Source of the DNA: Symsagittifera roscoffensis | Taxonomy: Eukaryota; Xenacoelomorpha; Acoela; Convolutidae | NCBI RefSeq assembly: GCF_963678635.1 | Contig: NC_087068.1 | Span: 24,593,311-24,657,310 of the forward strand | DNA: 64,000 bases | Direction of reading: 5' to 3' | In this document: in pieces, positions 10,394-21,914 of the stretch | Layout: each line of letters opens with the position of its first letter | Numbering within the stretch: the stretch's first letter is position 1 | Position numbers and translations under genes: made by a program | Notes under the pieces: model-generated | Seen by the model: only the letters and a program-made list of their open reading frames with translations | Databases searched by the model: none | What the model was told of the DNA's origin: nothing

Positions 10394-11600
10394 AGTTTTG
10401 CAACTCGGAACGGTCTCTGCTATTTCTGCACGTTTTTAATTCCGATTCTAAGTTTTTCGTTGTTCTCGTCGCAACTACTGTTGTTGTTGTGTCTTATTTC
10501 GGTTTTTCTGCCAAAATGGCCGTTTTTGACGTTTCTTAGAATTATTACGTCATCAATTCGAAATTTTGAAATTTAGGAACTTCCGAATCCTTCAGCCTTC
10601 ACGTTTTGTTCAATCGTTCGAATAACGCTCTTATGCCTTCAAAACCGCCAATTCGGAAGGTTCGCTGCAAAAAAACTCGTAATTGCTGCATCTGCATTTT
10701 TGTCCATTCTGGTCGAATGTCACATACTCCCCGGACAGTCCGGTCAATGTCCCCATTGAATCTCGCAATAATCGTAAAATTGGTACAGTGTCATCGAACA
10801 GAATTTACAAAATGCACGAAATTACTTTTATCTACGTCATATCGGCTCACTGCAGAATATAAATGGCATCATACCACATCGCTATAGCCTTCTAAATTTT
10901 TTCACTATTCTGCACTTTGAGGATATGACCTAAGATAAAAACATCTTTTCTGACTTCCAATGTCAATGTCCTGATTTAAAACTTTTTCTCCCAGATTTTT
11001 AAAAGATGTTGGTTTGCAGGACAGTCCTGCCAACCAACAAGCGAAAATTATCATACTAGGCAGGCTTCTTCCCTTCGGAAATCTTGCTTGTTATTGTCCT
11101 GAATATTAAAACTAAGTAACTCCCTCTTCAAGAGATTACCCAAGCCCTTCATGTCACCACAAAGTGATCAGTTCTCCTAGATGATTAAAAACAGTCATGC
11201 AGGCTGGAATAATAAAATATACTCTTTACTCAAGCCTTTCTAAATAAATAGTAAGTGTCTCTAAAGCCACTAACTAAAATCAAAATGCAAATTTATAAAT
11301 GCAACAGATTCTTTAATGTTCAAAACTCAACTAAATGTTTCAATTTTCAATTACAACTTGGTTGCTTGGTTTCTCACTTGAGTTTTTTCCACACACGTAA
11401 AACAATTCTGAGTTTTAACTTCCTCCTCTTCGTTTCCCTTCTTTTCGTCGTTTAGAAGTTCTGAAACTTCTAAATTCTTCTAAGTTACTCTCTTTTTATA
11501 TCTTGTTCTCTCGACCTTTTGTCAAAATTCCATCTCTTCCTCCTGTGACACTGACTCTGCACTTTCAGTTTCTGTGTCTTGCAACACACCCCGTTAGTTA
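10394..11600. other. Unassigned sequence between repeat C and the Ty3-like element
   Basis: There is no recognised gene. 10699-10722 is the reverse complement of about 24 bp of the LINE at 31.1 kb. Pyrimidine-rich runs at 11420-11450 could be the complement of a polypurine tract for the minus-strand element to the right, but no LTR follows that matches the other end. Confidence 0.4.
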
Positions 11601-11631
11601 TTCTGACCCTGTTGGAAGCAGTCCTCCAACA

Positions 11632-12276
11632 CTACTTCTGCTCTTCTACCCTCTGTTTCCAACAAGGTAGAGGATCCACGTTAGACTCTCTGTTCCTGCA
11701 GAAGCTGTTGTGGAGACACAACGTCACGTTTCTCTCCAAATTTTCCTTCAACATCTCTTCCTTCTCTTTTCCACTACGATCAGTTGTCCTGGAAATTCTT
11801 TTTACAGCGGTGGTCACTGCATTCCGATGAGTCACGTAAGCTCGCTTGAAAGCTCCTGCTCCAATGTCCAGCTGATATCCACTGTACACCCTGCCGTGCT
11901 TCGACATATGCTTTTTGGCATATTCGTACAACCCTGCAGTCATATTAGCTCTGAACCATGGCATCAATCGTCTTCTTTTCCATATCTTTTTCACTTCCAT
12001 CGGAATGTTTAGAATCTTGCACGTTGTCTCAAAAAGATTTAAATCTTTTAGACAATCCAATTTCTGCAACTGTTCTCTCGTTGGTGCCTCCTGTCTATTG
12101 TTTTCTCTCACATGAGCCTCCAGCCATCGTATTGCCATCATAACTCCCACTATCACTATTTTTGTGGGCCGTGATGAGTCTGGTAAACCCATGGAGAGCA
12201 GCTCTCCAGAGTCCCAGATCAACACCAGATTACTACGCTCGGGATACCACCAAGCAGTGGCAGGGAAACTCGTCAT
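11632..12276 (-). pseudogene. Last ORF of the Ty3-like element, unrecognised, basic
   Basis: This open frame of 214 codons has an internal stretch rich in Lys/Arg (KKIWKRRR, RTTDRSGKEKEE) and no domain I recognise. It follows the 482-codon ORF by about 30 bp in another frame. It is either the remainder of a longer 3' ORF or a separate protein. It is the leftmost coding piece of the element, and its downstream sequence has no recognisable LTR. Confidence 0.35.
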
Positions 12277-12306
12277 GTGTCAACATGATGCTCCTCCAAT
12301 TACGTT

Positions 12307-13755
12307 TTACGAAGCTTCTAGTAATGGTTTCACTTCCATGCTATCTGTCCGTTCAAAGCCTTCTTCTCCCCTCACTTCCTGGGTCCGGAAGGTTTCCAGG
12401 CTAATCTGGCACATTCTGTTCACAAACTCAGCTGTCTTTTCTTCAGCATTTTCCGCTAGGTTCACCTCCTTTAACAAGTAGGCATGGATCTTCTTGATCA
12501 TTACGGGGCCTTGCTCAAAAGCATCTGCACCCAATGCCGCTACTCGAGGACTTAGATGTAGCCACTGGTTGGCCTCCGGTTTGGTCCTCAAAACCATCGC
12601 CTCCAAATGAGCTCTAGTCTCCTGGGAATTCTTCCTTCTCGCTTTTTCACCTGTCACTTCCATTGCTCGGAACCATAAGTCGTTCGACATTGCTATGACC
12701 ACTCGATGGTCGTCGTCTATTCCCGGTTTAAGTCTGAGCTGTCGACTGAAATTGGACAGTTCCAACCCCAGCACCTCATCCAACACTAACATGTGCAGCG
12801 CATGGTCCTTGAATCCTCTCATCGCGTTCGAGATATCTGACCACACCGCAGGTAGCTCAGTCCTGAGTGTTCTCAGGTTCTCCATCTCTATCAAGCGATT
12901 TGGGGCGGATATGATTACATCATATTTCCCTTCCGAAAGCAAGGTCACGATCGCATTCACGAATTTCAATCCATCCGGGAGACATGCATACCCCGGAGAC
13001 AGCGCGAACACTACTCTCGGTGTCGCCTTGGTGAACGACCCCTCCTTCGTCGCATCCACCACTTCACCCATTGACTGAAGGATATCCTTTATTGCTGGCC
13101 ACACAGCATTTTCTGCCGTTGTAGGATCTCTGAGTCTGCTCAGAAAACCTCTACTGTGTAAATGGTCATTGATGCCAGCAAACACGATCGTAATTGGGTT
13201 CATGTCCGTTTGTCTTTGTACCCCTATTGCCAGTGATACGGCTTGCAGTAGGTCCAGATCGACCGCTGCCAACATTATGACAACCGGCCAAAACAGAGAC
13301 TTGGAATTCTCTGAATTCGCTACTATCATAATCTTGGCCTTCCTCTTTTCTGCTTTGTCGTACGCGGCAAAGATGGACTCATCTTTCTTTATTGCTTTCA
13401 ATCCGCCGTACCTTTGGACATCACCATCTTGACTCACTTGTTTCGGGTATGTTCTATCTTTTACATGACTCGGGGGTGTCGCCACCTGCCTGAACATCTT
13501 CACATGTTGTCCAATCGGCGCCCTCATTGTCAGACTTCCCGGTCTCTCTTCTCGATTCCCCTCATCATGATTCAACCTCACGTCCTGCAATGGCCTTGCA
13601 TTCACTGGTCCCATTGTGTTATTTGAGGGCAGTCCCTCTAGGTCAGCAAACCTCAAGGCCGTCGTGGAGCTGAAGTTTATGCCAGCGGCTATCAACCAGT
13701 CTACGCCTGTTATCGAGTACAGTCTACTGACGGATGACGGATAGCCTCGCTCCAT
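12307..13755 (-). pseudogene. Large 3' ORF of the Ty3-like element, unrecognised alpha/beta domain
   Basis: 482 codons are open. The middle (about residues 135-330) has alternating beta/alpha character: KIMIVANSEN, then PITIVFAGINDHLHSRG, PRVVFALSPGY, and YDVIISAPNR. A hydrophobic strand ending in G-x-N-D resembles block III of SGNH hydrolases, so this may be a second, diverged SGNH-like domain, but the GDS nucleophile box is not seen. The first residues overlap the end of the preceding ORF by 32 bp in another frame. One ancestral long ORF interrupted by frameshifts is the simplest reading. Confidence 0.45.
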
Positions 13756-14278
13756 TCAGCATCCTCCTGGCATCCTCGATGAAGCTCACCCTCTGGAGAT
13801 CCAGCTTCATTAGTTCGTTCTTGTACACATGCCAGGGAGATGGTATTGGCCTTGACCAAATCAACGAGCCTCTATCAGGGCGTCTCTCCTCTCGACTGGT
13901 ACTTGTCGTCTCCGATCTCGTGTCTGATCTAGACGTGCTAGTTGTCTCCACCATCGGGTTGACAGGCCCTAGTCTTCTCCTAGGATGAATGGTCTTCCTC
14001 ACCGGCGCTTCTCCCAACCAATCTTGAACGTCTGTTTTTTGACCTGGTTCGCTGGAGCTCTGCTGTCTATAGTTCGTGACGGCCGGGACCGTCCCCAAGC
14101 GTGTTTCCAGGCTAGGAGGCACAAAGGTGGTAATCACCGTTTCATTCGATGCTCCTTCCTCCTTTAGCACTCCTGTGTCAAAGAGTTCTACTTCCAACTC
14201 ATCCAACCGCTCTTGAAAGACTCGATTCAACCAAGCCTGTCCTTCTATACTATCGAAGTGGATGCGGTCCGTGGTCAC
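13724..14278 (-). pseudogene. Continuation of the SGNH ORF: Asp-His block and Ser/Thr-rich linker
   Basis: The frame opens with TTDRIHFDSIEG, which supplies the Asp-x-x-His block V of SGNH hydrolases (D4, H7). The two residues complete the active site begun in the neighbouring ORF 14284-14823. It continues into an acidic segment and a linker rich in Ser, Thr and Arg (ETTSTSR repeated twice). A stop and a frame change at about 14270-14290 separate it from the first part. Confidence 0.55.
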
Positions 14279-14283
14279 CTGGC

Positions 14284-14823
14284 CTAATCCATAGCTCTCA
14301 ACTCATGTTCGATGTCCATGAGGATCATTCTTCCGGCATTCCGACTTGCGAGATTCCTCAAGATATTATTCCAAATGACCACTCCTTCGTTGTGCCTTCT
14401 CCCTGTTGCTGTCAAGCTCCTTGCATTCATTGGCACAGTGCAAACGGTCAGTACAGCGCAGTTGAATTTCTGCCAGAGAGTAGTAAACAAGCACACCATC
14501 ACCGATTCCCATAGTGCTTCCTGCTCATCCGAACCTCTAGAGATGTTATTCGTTCCAACCAGGATCATCACATTGGGGATCCTCCCTGGATTCATTAGTT
14601 CCACTATCCTATATAACTGGGCTATCGTCGCGCCTCCGAAGGCCATCACCGTGGTGACCCAAGAGGTCCTCAAATTCGAGAGCACTCTGACCAAGCTGTC
14701 TCCCAGTATCAGATGTGATGTCCCCAGCGGCGGTTGCTGCAGGTTTACTGCCGGGTTCCAAGTCGCTCGGTTGAAGCCAGCTCTCGGATCGGTCTCCGGG
14801 ACTCCCGTGAAGTTATATCTCAA
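14284..14823 (-). pseudogene. SGNH/GDSL-type hydrolase domain carried by the Ty3-like element
   Basis: Residues 38-46 (LILGDSLVR) give block I with the nucleophile Ser43. GG at 63-64 fits the block II glycine, and ILVGTNN (87-93) gives block III with the oxyanion Asn. The Asp/His pair follows just past the stop, in 14268-14278. The family hydrolyses esters, often acetyl groups or lipids. SGNH/esterase domains are known in ORFs of CR1-type LINEs and in some rotifer retroelements, so capture by a retroelement has precedent. The open frame has no ATG of its own and abuts the coiled-coil ORF at 14820-14823, which suggests one original coiled-coil/SGNH protein split by a frameshift. Confidence 0.7.
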
Positions 14824-15917
14824 CTGATTATTTTTTGTACGTCTATTACTCGAGACACTTTCTTCGCAGGTATCTTCCGTATTTTTCTCTCTGGGGCCTT
14901 AGAGCTCCTCATTGGTGGCGTCGTGTCGCTAACTCCCTGCCTGATCACGGTTCGGGAGAGTCGTACTCTGCCCGTGTCGTCGATCGTTCCATAGGGTGCA
15001 GTCGACCCGAAACCTTGTGCATTCTTGTTGGCGACTAGTCGTCCAGCTGTCTCTATCAGCCTCTTCACCGTTTGTTCCACGACTGGGTCACCCAAGGTGT
15101 CACTAGGGTCCGGGATTGTCACTCGACCTGTTGCTGTCGGAGGTCGTGTCTCCGTTGTCTGACTCATTTCTCGAGGCATCAAGAGCTCCATCGGGGACTG
15201 CCCACGAGGAATACTCCTTGCAGGTATCACATTCTCCACGGCCGTTGTCAACGCCATCCGCTCATTGTAATCCCGCCTCGAGCGCTCAATCTCTTCGCTC
15301 TGCTTCTTGTTGCAGTCTTCGAACAATTTCTTCCACGTGTCTCTGTCGTCCTCCGTAATGAGCATGGTCTTAGTCATATCGTCCAGCTCCATTTTCGTCC
15401 TTTCCAATTCATCCTTTATCCCATCCAGATCTTGCATGGTTTGGTTTGTTTGAACCTTTTGTTCTACTTTCGCCCTCTTTGGTGGCACAGCTGCTCTCAG
15501 TGGTGAACCAGACGAGGCAGCCTCGCTGTTCATCTCCTGATGCATTCTCGTCAGCCCAGGTTTGGGCTTGGATGGCATAGGCATTTCACCTGGTTGATAA
15601 GTCCTAGAACTTCCCAATCCAGGCTCATTTGCCAAGTCACTCCCTGAGAGAGCCCCGTTTCTCCACCTCATCACTCTCATGTTCGGGCGGTCTAGTACTC
15701 CCCTTTCTCCGTATGCTGCCATCAATAGGACTTCCGTGGGGCGGTCCCCACGGTTGTCATGCGCCAAGATGTTTCTCAGGGCGGTCAGCAACATGACTAC
15801 CTCCGGGTCCTCCAGAGCTAAGTCTCGATCCATTAGCCGACGATAGATCGCATCTATCATCGGTCCTACATGTGCCTCTGCCAGGTCCATCAATTCATCC
15901 AAGTTGAAATTATTCAT
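14820..15917 (-). pseudogene. Coiled-coil ORF upstream of the SGNH domain
   Basis: The ATG at 15917 is preferred because the open frame upstream of it (to 15962) has no other ATG. The N-terminal 80 residues are helical (NLDELMDLAEAHVGPMID). A low-complexity linker follows, then a coiled coil near residues 165-230 rich in Glu, Lys, Asp and Met, then an Arg/Pro-rich basic tail (KIRKIPAKKV). The layout of helical head, linker, coiled coil and basic tail recalls ORF1-type RNA-binding proteins of LINEs, which is inference. The SGNH frame overlaps its stop by four bases. Confidence 0.5.
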
Positions 15918-15962
15918 TCTGTTCTCAGGTTTGATTTGATTCGTTTCTACGATTTGACTCAA

Positions 15963-16298
15963 GTGAGCAATTAAACGATCAATCAGGATCTAGAAAAGAG
16001 GTCACGAATATCACACTTGTCAGTCTCACCTTAACTTCTCGTTAAAATTTATTTAAAAACAGTCAGATAAAAAGATTTTTATCCTAGTAAATTATTAAAA
16101 TCAATCGGTCTCTTAAATTTTGGAATTCGACCTAAGATTGGACAATCCAAACTTTGGATCTATTCCTAAGATCGTTATTCAGTTGTTCGTGGTCACTAAC
16201 CCCTTTTTATCCAAGATCTTAATAACATAACACATAACATAACATAACACACATATCACACAACTTAGTCTTTAGCCTAACACCCTCTCACACGTCAC
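15963..16298. other. AT-rich spacer between the macrodomain and SGNH ORFs
   Basis: About 335 bp without coding potential, including ATAACATAACAC-type simple repeats at 16205-16265. Within the element it would be the leader of the SGNH-coding ORF. I could not identify a promoter or splice site with confidence. Confidence 0.4.
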
Positions 16299-16865
16299 TC
16301 AACCTATACTTAAGTAATATTTCTTATGTAAATATACTTGTATATTAGTATCAGAGAAGATTACATGTATGAGCGCGTACAGTTCTCGAGGATGCAGTCG
16401 TCCTCTGTTCGGGTCGTACACGGGAACCGAAAGCTGCTTCACATCCCTTTCTACGAGGAAGTCTCTCAATCTCGTCAAGGACAAAACTAGGTTTTCCGGG
16501 TCTACGTGCCGCTTCTCCGTCGCCCGTGTGACTAAGAAACATAGGTATTTTCCCGGTATTTGTGACACCGCCGGAGGCAAGGCTGCTACGCCCCCTACTC
16601 CTGGTCTTTGCTTCCAAAGAAATTCTATGTTTTTATATTCCCTCTTAAAATCTGCCGCTAACGCTGTCCTAAAACTCATATCTGCTGTGATTGCTATCGC
16701 ACATGTTCTATTTGTGAGTATGAAATCACTGTCCGTTAGTATTATGCTACTTGAATATTCATTTGGTAGGTTAAAATATGACTCAACTACCCTCCCTATG
16801 TCAGGTTTCTTAGGTTCTTCGCCTGTTTCCGCTTCTAAGTCTCCTGTCTCTCTTGCTATTCTCAA
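16299..16865 (-). pseudogene. Macrodomain-like ORF of the Ty3-like element
   Basis: Residues about 50-188 follow the pattern of small TARG1/POA1-type macrodomains: a CAIAITADMSFRTALAADFKR helix after the first strand, VGGVAALPP, then YLCFLVTRATEKRHVDPENL, a helix with LRDFLVERDV, LSVP, and a last strand NIQVYL. Macrodomains bind or hydrolyse ADP-ribose. The loop after LSVP reads YDPNRGRL instead of the usual Gly-rich loop, so hydrolase activity is doubtful. The frame has no ATG before Met64, so it probably begins by splicing or fusion, or has lost its start. It lies just after the integrase tail, where an env gene would sit. Confidence 0.6.
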
Positions 16866-17008
16866 TTTTTTTAATTATCAAGTTTTCAGTGTGGGTAAGT
16901 CCTACCCCCACTCCCCGGACAAAAATATCCATCGAGACTGGAAGCCGGAATGAGTAGTCGCCCTTCCTGGGCAGCCCAGGAAGGATCATCTCGTTCGGTT
17001 TTCATGTA

Positions 17009-17611
17009 TTATACGCTTTCACGATCTCCATCTGGAATCGTGACACTGGTCTCCTTTGGGTCCGACGTCATTTCATTCAGCCATTCTAAGACACGCAGAT
17101 TCGTCAAGTCTTGTTCATATGAATGCTGTTGCTCGTCGTCGAATTCTACCTCGGGTTTCGACCGGTCGTCGACCCACTCCTCGTCGTGATCATCGACTAT
17201 GTCAATGTCTTGTGACACAGTTATTTCTTCTAGACCCACTACTTCTTCCACTATCTTTTTCAGATCTATCCTATCCACTACAAAGTCGTCACCGTAAGGG
17301 TTATATTTCTTTCTCGATCTTTTCCCGGCGTTCTGTCGAGTCTCTACCGTAAGCGGAAGATCTGGTTCCAAATTCTTGGGAACCTCCATCTGTTCGGGAT
17401 CCTGCCAATCCTCCTCTGCGTAGGGTAAGGTTTCATCGTCCGCTTCGATCACCTCGTTTGGATCCAGGTCCAGCGGTGTATTCGTTCCTTCCTCCACGAC
17501 TTCGTTTCCATCGTTCTTTTCCCTGGTGCCCTTCTCATTGACCTCACAAGCAGGGTCCATCATAAGATAATCTCCTTCTTCCATGTCTGCGGGTAGTCTG
17601 CGGTTATACAC
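17009..17611 (-). pseudogene. Acidic C-terminal tail of the Ty3-like pol
   Basis: About 200 residues, strongly acidic (Asp/Glu-rich, for example DIDIVDDHDEEWVDD), with one basic patch (KRSRKKYNPYG). It overlaps the end of the integrase frame in a different phase. A frameshift near 17600 most simply explains the change, making this the former end of pol. A TAA ends the frame, and further coding-like sequence continues to about 16900. Confidence 0.5.
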
Positions 17612-18621
17612 CAGTCTTCTGTCGATGGATTGTGTGGCTTAATGTTCTCGTAGTGGGCGGCTCGGCCAGTACTCAGTCTATAAAAAAGTCCCTCCTGGTG
17701 CACCTCCGTAATCATGAAGTGTCCCCTCCACTTTTTTCGGAGCTTTTTCGTTCCTCTCGGTGGTATAACGTTCTGAAATACCCATACGTAGTCTCCCACC
17801 GAGTAAGCTTTTGCACCAGCTGCTTTCTTGTCAAATTTTTTCCTCTGCCTTGCCTGTGCTTGCTGAGTATTTAGTCTACACAAATTGTTCAGCTCCTGTT
17901 GACGTCTGATTTCATCCCTCACGTAGACCTGTGGAGACGTTTTCTTTCCCTCATACTCTGGGTAGAAAAAGGTTAAGGGTAAAGACTTCTCGTGTCCAGT
18001 TAGCATCATGTGTGGACTAACCCCAGTGGTGGAGTGTTGCGTGCTATTATAGGCTCCCATCACCTGTGGAAGGTATCTGTCCCAATCGGTCATGTACCTG
18101 GAACAATATACTCTCAGCATCGACTTTAACGTCCTATTCTGCCTTTCCACTAAGCCATTTGTCTGTGGATGGTATGTCGTGGAGTGAGCCTGAGCAACCT
18201 GTGAGCGTCTCATAAGCTCTTTCGTAAGCTCTCCTACGAAAGCTGTTCCATTATCCGATTGAAACGTCATCGGACAACCATGTCTCGCTATCCACGTATT
18301 GATCAGGTGGTCGCATGTCTCTTCCGCCGAGGCAGTTATGCAGGGCACGGCCTCTGCGTACTTTGTGAAATGATCTATCATGACCAATACCTGATTATAA
18401 CCACTGTCTGTCATGCATATCTTTTGGTGATCTATCTGCACTACCTCGTTAAATTCAGACGACTCGATCGATTGTAAAGGAAATAGCAATTTCCTTGGAT
18501 CCTTGACCTGCTGGCATGACAGACATGCTGTAACCCACTTCTCGCATGCCTTTTTCATTCCAGGCAACTCAAAGCGCTTCAGGATTCTATGATATACTTT
18601 GTCTATCCCCTGATGGCCCAT
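17560..18621 (-). pseudogene. Integrase of the Ty3-like element
   Basis: The catalytic core shows VVQIDHQKI (first Asp), TFQSDNGTAF (second Asp) and PQTNGLVERQN (Glu), the DDE triad of retroviral-type integrases. The zinc-binding HHCC N-terminal domain straddles the upstream stop: one His is in the previous frame and GHQG plus CEKW...CLSC are here. The C-terminal part has a GPY/F-like module (KKWRGHFMITEV). The protein would insert the cDNA into the genome. An in-frame TAG at 18622-18624 separates it from the upstream pol. Confidence 0.8.
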
Positions 18622-19782
18622 CTAATCATGCGACCTGAATAATAGTTCTGTCTGATAGAGTTGCGGCAACACTATCGCGTTATACTTGTATAGGACTTTG
18701 TCTTCTTCTCTTCTCTTGCAAGCCACAATCCCGTCCTTGTTCAAATATAACCTCCCCTCCTTCTGCATGAAGTACTGTCTCAGGATACGGTAACTGTCTT
18801 CCTCGAGGTCCCCTTTATCCGGAGAACCATTCTCGATCCACCTTTTCAGGTTGCTTGTCATGCGATCATTTCTCTGCGCCCTTAGAAGATCCGAGAGTCT
18901 GTATCTCGCCTTCAAGTACCTCTTCATGACCCTCATCTGACTATTCAGCTCATTGGGCTGGTGTGTGTCTTCTTCCATCTTAACGCACCAAATCCTTGCC
19001 AAGGGCTGTGTTTCTTGCTTGAACGGCTGCAGATCAGTCCTGACTACCTCTTTTTGTGGCAACAGACTTATCGAACGTTTCGATACCGCTATTGTTTCCA
19101 AATCATCCGCTGCGTTGTCAAAGACCTTCTCACTTGGTATGAGGTAGCGATCACTATCAGGGTCCTGGTACATCTCCCTATCCAGATCCCTTGCACGAGT
19201 TTCCACTAGTAGTGTGTGGATCGCTAGTTCGAGCAGTTCTGATCCCGAGCTCGAGTTCCTGTCTAAGTAGGTGTCAATTCCTGAGGAGTTTCGGGAGTCG
19301 CAATCTGTTGAGGAGATTGTGATGGAGTGTGCACCCTCCTCCAGATCATGTCTGTGCCTTCTTCGCATCCATCTGAACTCCCCGGACAAAACTTTGTTCC
19401 CCAGGTCCTGTTTTTCATCAGGAACTTCTTCATCCATCTCAGACTCCCCGGACAAACTTCTTTGTCCCGGGTGTTGTTCTTGTACTCGCTGGCTCTCCCC
19501 GGACAAACAATGTTGCACCAGGTTTCGTTCTACCTTTACCCCTTCTTTTTCCTGGTCCACAAAGGTAACGAATTTCCTTCGCGTATTGCTTCCCTGTTCT
19601 TTCCGTCCGTACGAAGTACTGGTTAAAACCTCATGTGGTATTGAGGATACTAGTTGCTGAACTCTTGTCCTACAATCCCTCTCGTTCTCTTCGTGTTGTC
19701 GTCTGGACGGCATGATCTTCACCTTCTCCCTAACTATTAATGATGCCACTGCTGCTGTCCACTCAGGGTCATCTCTGGTCAC
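18622..19782 (-). pseudogene. Ty3-like pol, linker between RNase H and integrase
   Basis: 386 codons are open. The first half is acidic and repetitive, with three LSGE-(S/F)-type repeats encoded at 19378-19510. The second half leads into the integrase zinc domain (YFMQKEGRLYLNKDG, LPQLYQTELLFRSH). Such a long RNase H-integrase spacer is unusual for a Ty3 element. It ends in a TAG directly in frame with the integrase. Confidence 0.65.
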
Positions 19783-19935
19783 TTATCTTTCTAACAATCC
19801 ACCCAGCATCCGCATCACTTGCGGTGTGACCTGCACCGTTTTATCCAATAATGAGAGGCTGTTTATGTTCATGCGAGAGAGTTCGTGCTCGACCAGGTTT
19901 GAGCGCAGCAACAGATCCAAGGGGACCGGGTCCTC

Positions 19936-20253
19936 CTAGGATAGGATCTTTATCTCAGCTGCTTTCTCGACAGGTAACTCAGGATGCCCTGGAATTGGAT
20001 GTCCAGACTTATCCAAACATCTCGACAAGGGAAGCGCTTCATAAGTTTCTTTGACCAGAAACGAGAATCCCTCCTTTATTTCTGCCTGATTGGCTTGCTT
20101 CTGTTCCAATCTTTCATAGAACTCAGTTTTCTTACTGAGGCTGTCAGCATTCTGGTGTTTATCACGCATCCTGTGCTCCATTATCATGTGGTAGCCATCT
20201 AATCTTACTATCCACCTACCAATATAACTCTGATCCATCGAGTAGGTCTTCAA
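19936..20253 (-). pseudogene. C-terminal RNase H part of the Ty3-like pol
   Basis: It continues the RNase H in the same frame after a TGA at 20254-20256. It contains GRWIVRLDGYHM and HQNADSLS (the N-A-D-x-L-S motif), typical of the end of Ty3 RNase H. It ends in a TAG at 19936-19938, after which related sequence continues in frame. Confidence 0.65.
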
Positions 20254-21330
20254 TCAGGATAACGCTCTGTTGTCTACACGTAACTTAAAGGGAGCGCTCC
20301 CCAAGTATGCGCGGTATTTTTCCACAAATGTGACTACTGCAAACATTTCTGCTTTTGGTGCACGATATTTCATCTCAGTGTCACTCAAGACCTCGCTGCC
20401 GTATGCAATGGGACGGAGAACCGTTCTTCCATTCCATTCTTGCTCCTGATGCAATATTCCTGAGATGGCTACTACCGATGCGTCTGTGTCAAGATCATAC
20501 GTGCCCTTTTCTGGAGGCATGCATAGCACTGGCGCTTCGCACAGTTCCCGCTTTATTTTCTCGAAGGCAACTTGTGCTTCATTGTTCCATTCGAACTTTT
20601 TCCCTTTGTTGCGCATCAGCTTCTGCATCGGATACACCTTGTCCGCATATCTTTTTATGAACTCACGGTAGTAGTTGGCAAACTCTAGGAAGCTCAGGAG
20701 CTGTGAGTCCGTTCTGGGAGCCTTGCATGTGAAAACTGCTTCTACTGCTTCTGGGTCCGGCCTCACACCATGCCTGTCCACCATTCTTCCCAGGTACTTG
20801 ATTGAATCCCTAAGGATTTCACATTTCGATGGTTTGCACTTCAAGCCTGCTCTTTTCATGCATCCAAAGACCTCATCGAGCCGATCAATGTGGTCTTCCA
20901 GGGTCGGAGTTGCTATGACTACGTCATCCACGTAACACATCACAAGGTTCCCGTACTTCTTCGTCACTCTGGTCAAAGCCTGAGCCATCAGTCTTTGAAA
21001 AGTGGCCGTTGCGTTGCACAAGCCGACGGGCATCCTCTTCGCACGCGAATCCGGTCTTTTCTCTATCCTTCTTACGCAAAGGGACCTGCCAGAAGGCAGA
21101 AACCAACCCAATGTGGTGAAGAACTTGGCATCACCAAGTTTAGAGAGGCTCTCGTCTATTCGCGGTATCGGGTAAGCATCTTTTATTGTCACCGCGTTCA
21201 AGTAACGAAAGTCGCAACAAAACCTAAGCTGCCCCATTTCTTTTTCGCCATTACAACCCGGCAAGCCCATGGCGATTTCGAGGGTTCTATTATGTCGTAT
21301 TCGAGCAACTTTTCTATTTTCGCTCGGCAC
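20254..21330 (-). pseudogene. Reverse transcriptase and RNase H of the Ty3-like element
   Basis: The motifs run in order: LRFCCDFRYLNAVTIKDAYPIPRIDE, GLCNATATFQRLM, MCYVDDVVIATPTLEDH (catalytic YVDD), KYLGRMVD and FANYYREFI. The RNase H start follows with YDLDTDASVVAI and YRAPKAEMFAVV. The order and motifs are those of Ty3/gypsy RTs. Between about 21060 and 21130 the frame shifts: the expected LDL...AFWQVPL stretch is read in another frame (20924-21106). It makes cDNA from the element RNA when intact. Confidence 0.8.
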
Positions 21331-21908
21331 GCTTCCGACTTATGTGGCGTCATTCGCCTTGCGCCTTCCCTGTGGGGAACGGCGCCTTCCTCAAGTTCGA
21401 TTTCGTGTTCGACGAAATTACAGCAACCGATATCCGCCTTATGTCTTGAAAATACATTTGCGTTCCGATTTAAGACGTCCCGCAATTTTTCGAAATCTCC
21501 CTCATCTATTTTCCCTTTCAAATGTTCTATCTCTGGCAAAACCGGTTTGTCAGATTCTAGTTCATATGACGAGGGGCGTTCCGGAAAATTCGAGCAGCTC
21601 GATAAGCCGTCGTCCGTTTCGGATTTCATTGAAAACAGTTTATGAATAGATTTTAATTCATTAATCCTCTTTAATTTTTTATCTTTATTGGCATGATAAG
21701 GACAGTCTTTCACACTATGTTTCATCAAGTTTTGTGTCTCCTCATAGTCGGTCCTCATCGGCAAAGCGTAACCAAGCTTCTTTTCACGCTGGATTGAAAC
21801 CGTGGTGTCCAGTGTGTTCAATAACACACTGACACACAGTCCGTTTCGCGTTACAGAGAAGCTCCGGCCTAAAATCACTGAGCTTTGACTATTTGGATTC
21901 GGTACCAA
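21198..21908 (-). pseudogene. N-terminal pol segment of the Ty3-like element
   Basis: It is in the same frame as the protease ORF, separated by a TAG at 21915-21917. It carries the protease-RT connector and the first RT motifs (HEIELEEGAVPHREGARRM, KIEKLLEYDIIEPSKSPWA). A frameshift near 21240 moves the reading into the RT frame. Confidence 0.7.
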
Positions 21909-21914
21909 ACAAAC

